The notes under the pieces: model-generated
The model's database searches: none
Seen by the model: only the letters and a program-made list of their open reading frames with translations
What the model was told of the DNA's origin: nothing
Position numbers and translations under genes: made by a program
NCBI GenBank assembly: GCA_030596185.1
Contig: JAUVKP010000077.1
Span: forward strand, 1-6,015
Length of the DNA stretch: 6,015 bases
Direction: 5' to 3'
Source: Fidelibacterota bacterium
Lineage (GTDB): Bacteria; Fidelibacterota; Fidelibacteria; Fidelibacterales; Fidelibacteraceae
Shown: positions 4,643 through 6,015 of the stretch, one piece after another
Position numbering within the stretch: position 1 is the stretch's first letter
How the letters are laid out: every line of letters starts with the position of its first letter

Positions 4643-5242
4643 CTATTTATTCTGCACCTGTAAATATATTTTGATGATCTCTTCCGTACTGAGATCTTTA
4701 TCAGCCTTGATATGTTTATTTAGAGTATTTTGAACCAGAGCTTTTTTATACCCTAATGATTCCAGTGCCATGATAGCATCTTTCAAATTCTGTGAAAGGG
4801 GAGAGTCAGGCAGTACACCGGAGATCTGGGTAACCTCTTCGTCAGAGATCTTATCTTTCAATTCAAGAATAATGCGTCTTGCGGTTTTATCACCCACACC
4901 CGGAGCGCGTTTGACGGAGGCAACATCACCTTGCAATATATGCTCCATAAGTTGATCATATCTAATGCCCGATAAAATATTGATCGCTTGTTTGGGGCCA
5001 ATTCCGGATAATGAGATCAATTTATCGAACATTCTGCGTTCTTTCTCTTCAATGAACCCATAGAGCTGTAAAATATCTTCTCTCACATGCAAATAGGTCA
5101 ATAAGCGGCACTCAGAGCCCCGTGAGGGCAATTTGTCGTAGGTGTACAGGGTAATGGCACATCCCATGCCCATATTGCCTACATTCAGAACCACAAGATT
5201 GGGTTCTTTGATCTCTATTGTACCTTCAATAAAATGTATCAT
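4643..5242 (-). CDS. ruvA: Holliday junction branch migration protein RuvA
   Basis: A 199-residue protein of normal RuvA length. RuvA binds four-way DNA junctions as a tetramer and loads the RuvB motor for branch migration. Visible: an N-terminal OB-fold (1-63) starting MIHFIEGTI, with the acidic pin E55-D56 in LHVREDILQLYGF; two helix-hairpin-helix DNA-binding motifs, SLSGIGPKQAINIL (77-90) and APGVGDKTARRIILEL (113-128); and a C-terminal domain (about 150-199) with DAIMALESLGY, the part that contacts RuvB. The ATG at 5242 has AGGA (5252-5249) six bases upstream. It is read with ruvC; the 91-base gap between them contains a twin-hairpin repeat that could lower read-through or affect message stability. 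No ruvB lies downstream: the next gene is a nitroreductase, so RuvB is expected elsewhere in the genome. Confidence 0.97.
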   Translation of the reverse strand: MIHFIEGTIEIKEPNLVVLNVGNMGMGCAITLYTYDKLPSRGSECRLLTYLHVREDILQLYGFIEEKERRMFDKLISLSGIGPKQAINILSGIRYDQLMEHILQGDVASVKRAPGVGDKTARRIILELKDKISDEEVTQISGVLPDSPLSQNLKDAIMALESLGYKKALVQNTLNKHIKADKDLSTEEIIKIYLQVQNK

Positions 5243-5270
5243 TTTATATCCTATTAATTATTTTTGTGTA

Positions 5271-5329
5271 TGTACGGGAGGCTCTCGAGCCTCCCGTTTC
5301 CAACGGGCGACTCGAGAGTCGCCCGTACA
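5271..5329. repeat. Twin-hairpin element (A), complete, between ruvC and ruvA
   Basis: CGGGAGGCTC/GAGCCTCCCG (5275-5296) and CGGGCGACTC/GAGTCGCCCG (5304-5325), separated by TTTCCAA. The outer ends TGTACGGG (5271-5278) and CCCGTACA (5322-5329) are perfect inverted repeats, making the whole element symmetric. It ends four bases after the ruvC stop codon and sits inside the operon, so it should be transcribed as two strong hairpins. No T-run follows them on the minus strand, so I do not call it a terminator. Confidence 0.88.
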
Positions 5330-5333
5330 TTGA

Positions 5334-5825
5334 TTATTTATTTTTCAATTGGCCGTAACGCATTTGATTGTAATGAGTAATAGCTACTGCCAGGGCATCA
5401 CTGACATCCATTTTTCCGCCGAGTGAGGGTAATTTCAGCATCTTCATTACCATGTATTTGACCTGTTCTTTTGAGGCGGATCCTACACCGGTCAATGCTT
5501 TTTTTACGATGGTCGCAGGATATTCATAGACCGGAAGATCTTTGATCTGTCCCGCTAACATCAAAACACCTCTCGCATGACCCAATTTCAAAGAAGTCCG
5601 TGGATTAACATTCGAAAACGTTTCCTCAATAGCAAATACATCCGGTTTGTGATCCTCAATGATATCACAACAGCTTCGGTAGAGTATTTCAAGTTTTTCA
5701 GGAAAATCTTTAGCTTTGGCCGTTGATATTTCTCCGGCGGCCAGAAAGTGTATCTTGGAACGATCGACCTTGATCAGTCCATAACCACTATTATTCAAAC
5801 CGGGATCAACACCAAGTATTATCAT
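5334..5825 (-). CDS. ruvC: Crossover junction endodeoxyribonuclease RuvC
   Basis: A 163-residue protein of usual RuvC length. RuvC is a dimeric, metal-dependent RNase H-fold nuclease that resolves Holliday junctions by paired nicks. The four acidic catalytic residues are present: D7 in LGVDPG, E67 in AIEETF, and D140 and D143 in MDVSDALAVAITH. NPRTSLKLGHARGV (74-87) and the GVGSASKEQV segment (113-122) match conserved family regions, the latter in the DNA-binding part. The ATG at 5825 overlaps the yebC stop in an ATGA arrangement, which indicates translational coupling and fixes the start. Downstream is ruvA in the same direction, after a 91-base gap holding a twin-hairpin element. Confidence 0.97.
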   Translation of the reverse strand: MIILGVDPGLNNSGYGLIKVDRSKIHFLAAGEISTAKAKDFPEKLEILYRSCCDIIEDHKPDVFAIEETFSNVNPRTSLKLGHARGVLMLAGQIKDLPVYEYPATIVKKALTGVGSASKEQVKYMVMKMLKLPSLGGKMDVSDALAVAITHYNQMRYGQLKNK

Positions 5826-6015
5826 TCGTGCATCTGTTCCATTATTTCTTCAGGGATCTCTGAGTTATCCCATGCTTTTTGGATATCTTCATGATCATCA
5901 AGAAGATCATAAAGTTTCATGTATTTTGTTGCATCGTCAATATTATCGATTTTCACGGTTGTTCCGGGAATCTGTTCTATATCGGCATGAACGATAGTAT
6001 AACTTTCTTTTAAAG
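5822..6015 (-). CDS. yebC: YebC/PmpR/TACO1-family protein, C-terminal part
   Basis: The last 63 residues are present; the gene continues beyond the right edge. The translation contains SYTIVHADIEQIPGTTVKIDN, then KYMKLYDLLDDHEDIQKAWDN and SEIPEEIMEQMHE. The P..TVK.D strand, the L.D.LDD.EDIQ helix and the IPEE tail are the hallmarks of the YebC C-terminal domain. Family members have been described both as transcriptional regulators and as translation factors that help ribosomes through difficult stretches; which role applies here cannot be told from the sequence. The TGA stop overlaps the ruvC ATG by 4 bp. The yebC-ruvC-ruvA order is widespread in bacteria and supports the assignment. Confidence 0.93.
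   Translation of the reverse strand, partial: LKESYTIVHADIEQIPGTTVKIDNIDDATKYMKLYDLLDDHEDIQKAWDNSEIPEEIMEQMHE

Noticed and set aside
5271..5329. Terminator between ruvC and ruvA
   Set aside because: Strong hairpins but no T-run on the transcribed strand, and the second half of the operon follows; better explained as a repeat element.

Overview
The window looks like a chromosomal piece of an AT-leaning bacterium with GC-rich palindromes scattered between its genes. I cannot place it firmly. The mix of yebC-ruvC-ruvA order, a small stand-alone RRM protein and many intergenic hairpin repeats resembles uncultured FCB-type lineages (Cloacimonadota or Bacteroidota relatives), but that is recollection, not something the sequence proves.

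Layout. (1) 1-298, + strand: C-terminal 98 residues of an unrecognised protein, followed by a short hairpin repeat (295-323) and a terminator (350-377). (2) 299-1946: about 1.65 kb with no convincing gene. It holds hairpin repeats, a 22-bp tandem duplication, a nested fold (1107-1326) and three tandem copies of a three-hairpin module (1437-1740). (3) 1947-2216, +: an 89-residue RRM RNA-binding protein with its own candidate promoter, a structured leader and a clean terminator. (4) 2217-2838: a fourth hairpin module, an inverted copy of a repeat seen in region 2, a twin-hairpin element, and the minus-strand terminator of the next gene. (5) 2839-3909, -: a class V PLP aminotransferase with a good sigma70-type promoter overlapped by a 27-bp inverted repeat. 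(6) 4020-6015, -: yebC (partial) - ruvC - ruvA - nitroreductase, read as one operon. yebC and ruvC overlap by 4 bp; both gaps further down contain hairpin repeats.

How the genes fit together. RuvC is the Holliday junction resolvase and RuvA the junction-binding platform of the same recombination pathway; YebC is their usual upstream neighbour. ruvB does not follow ruvA here; a nitroreductase occupies that slot. The aminotransferase appears to be separately transcribed. The RRM gene stands alone inside the repeat-rich zone.

The most interesting content is the intergenic DNA. Several repeat families keep their loops and flanks constant while stem bases change on both sides, so base pairing is preserved (compensatory change). 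This is visible for the short hairpins at 295-323 and 4608-4635, for the twin hairpins at 2641, 5271 and (truncated) 695, and for the three-hairpin modules at 1437, 1561, 1679 and 2378. Three of the repeats touch or supply the stop codons of neighbouring genes. No transposase, CRISPR array, tRNA or rRNA was seen.
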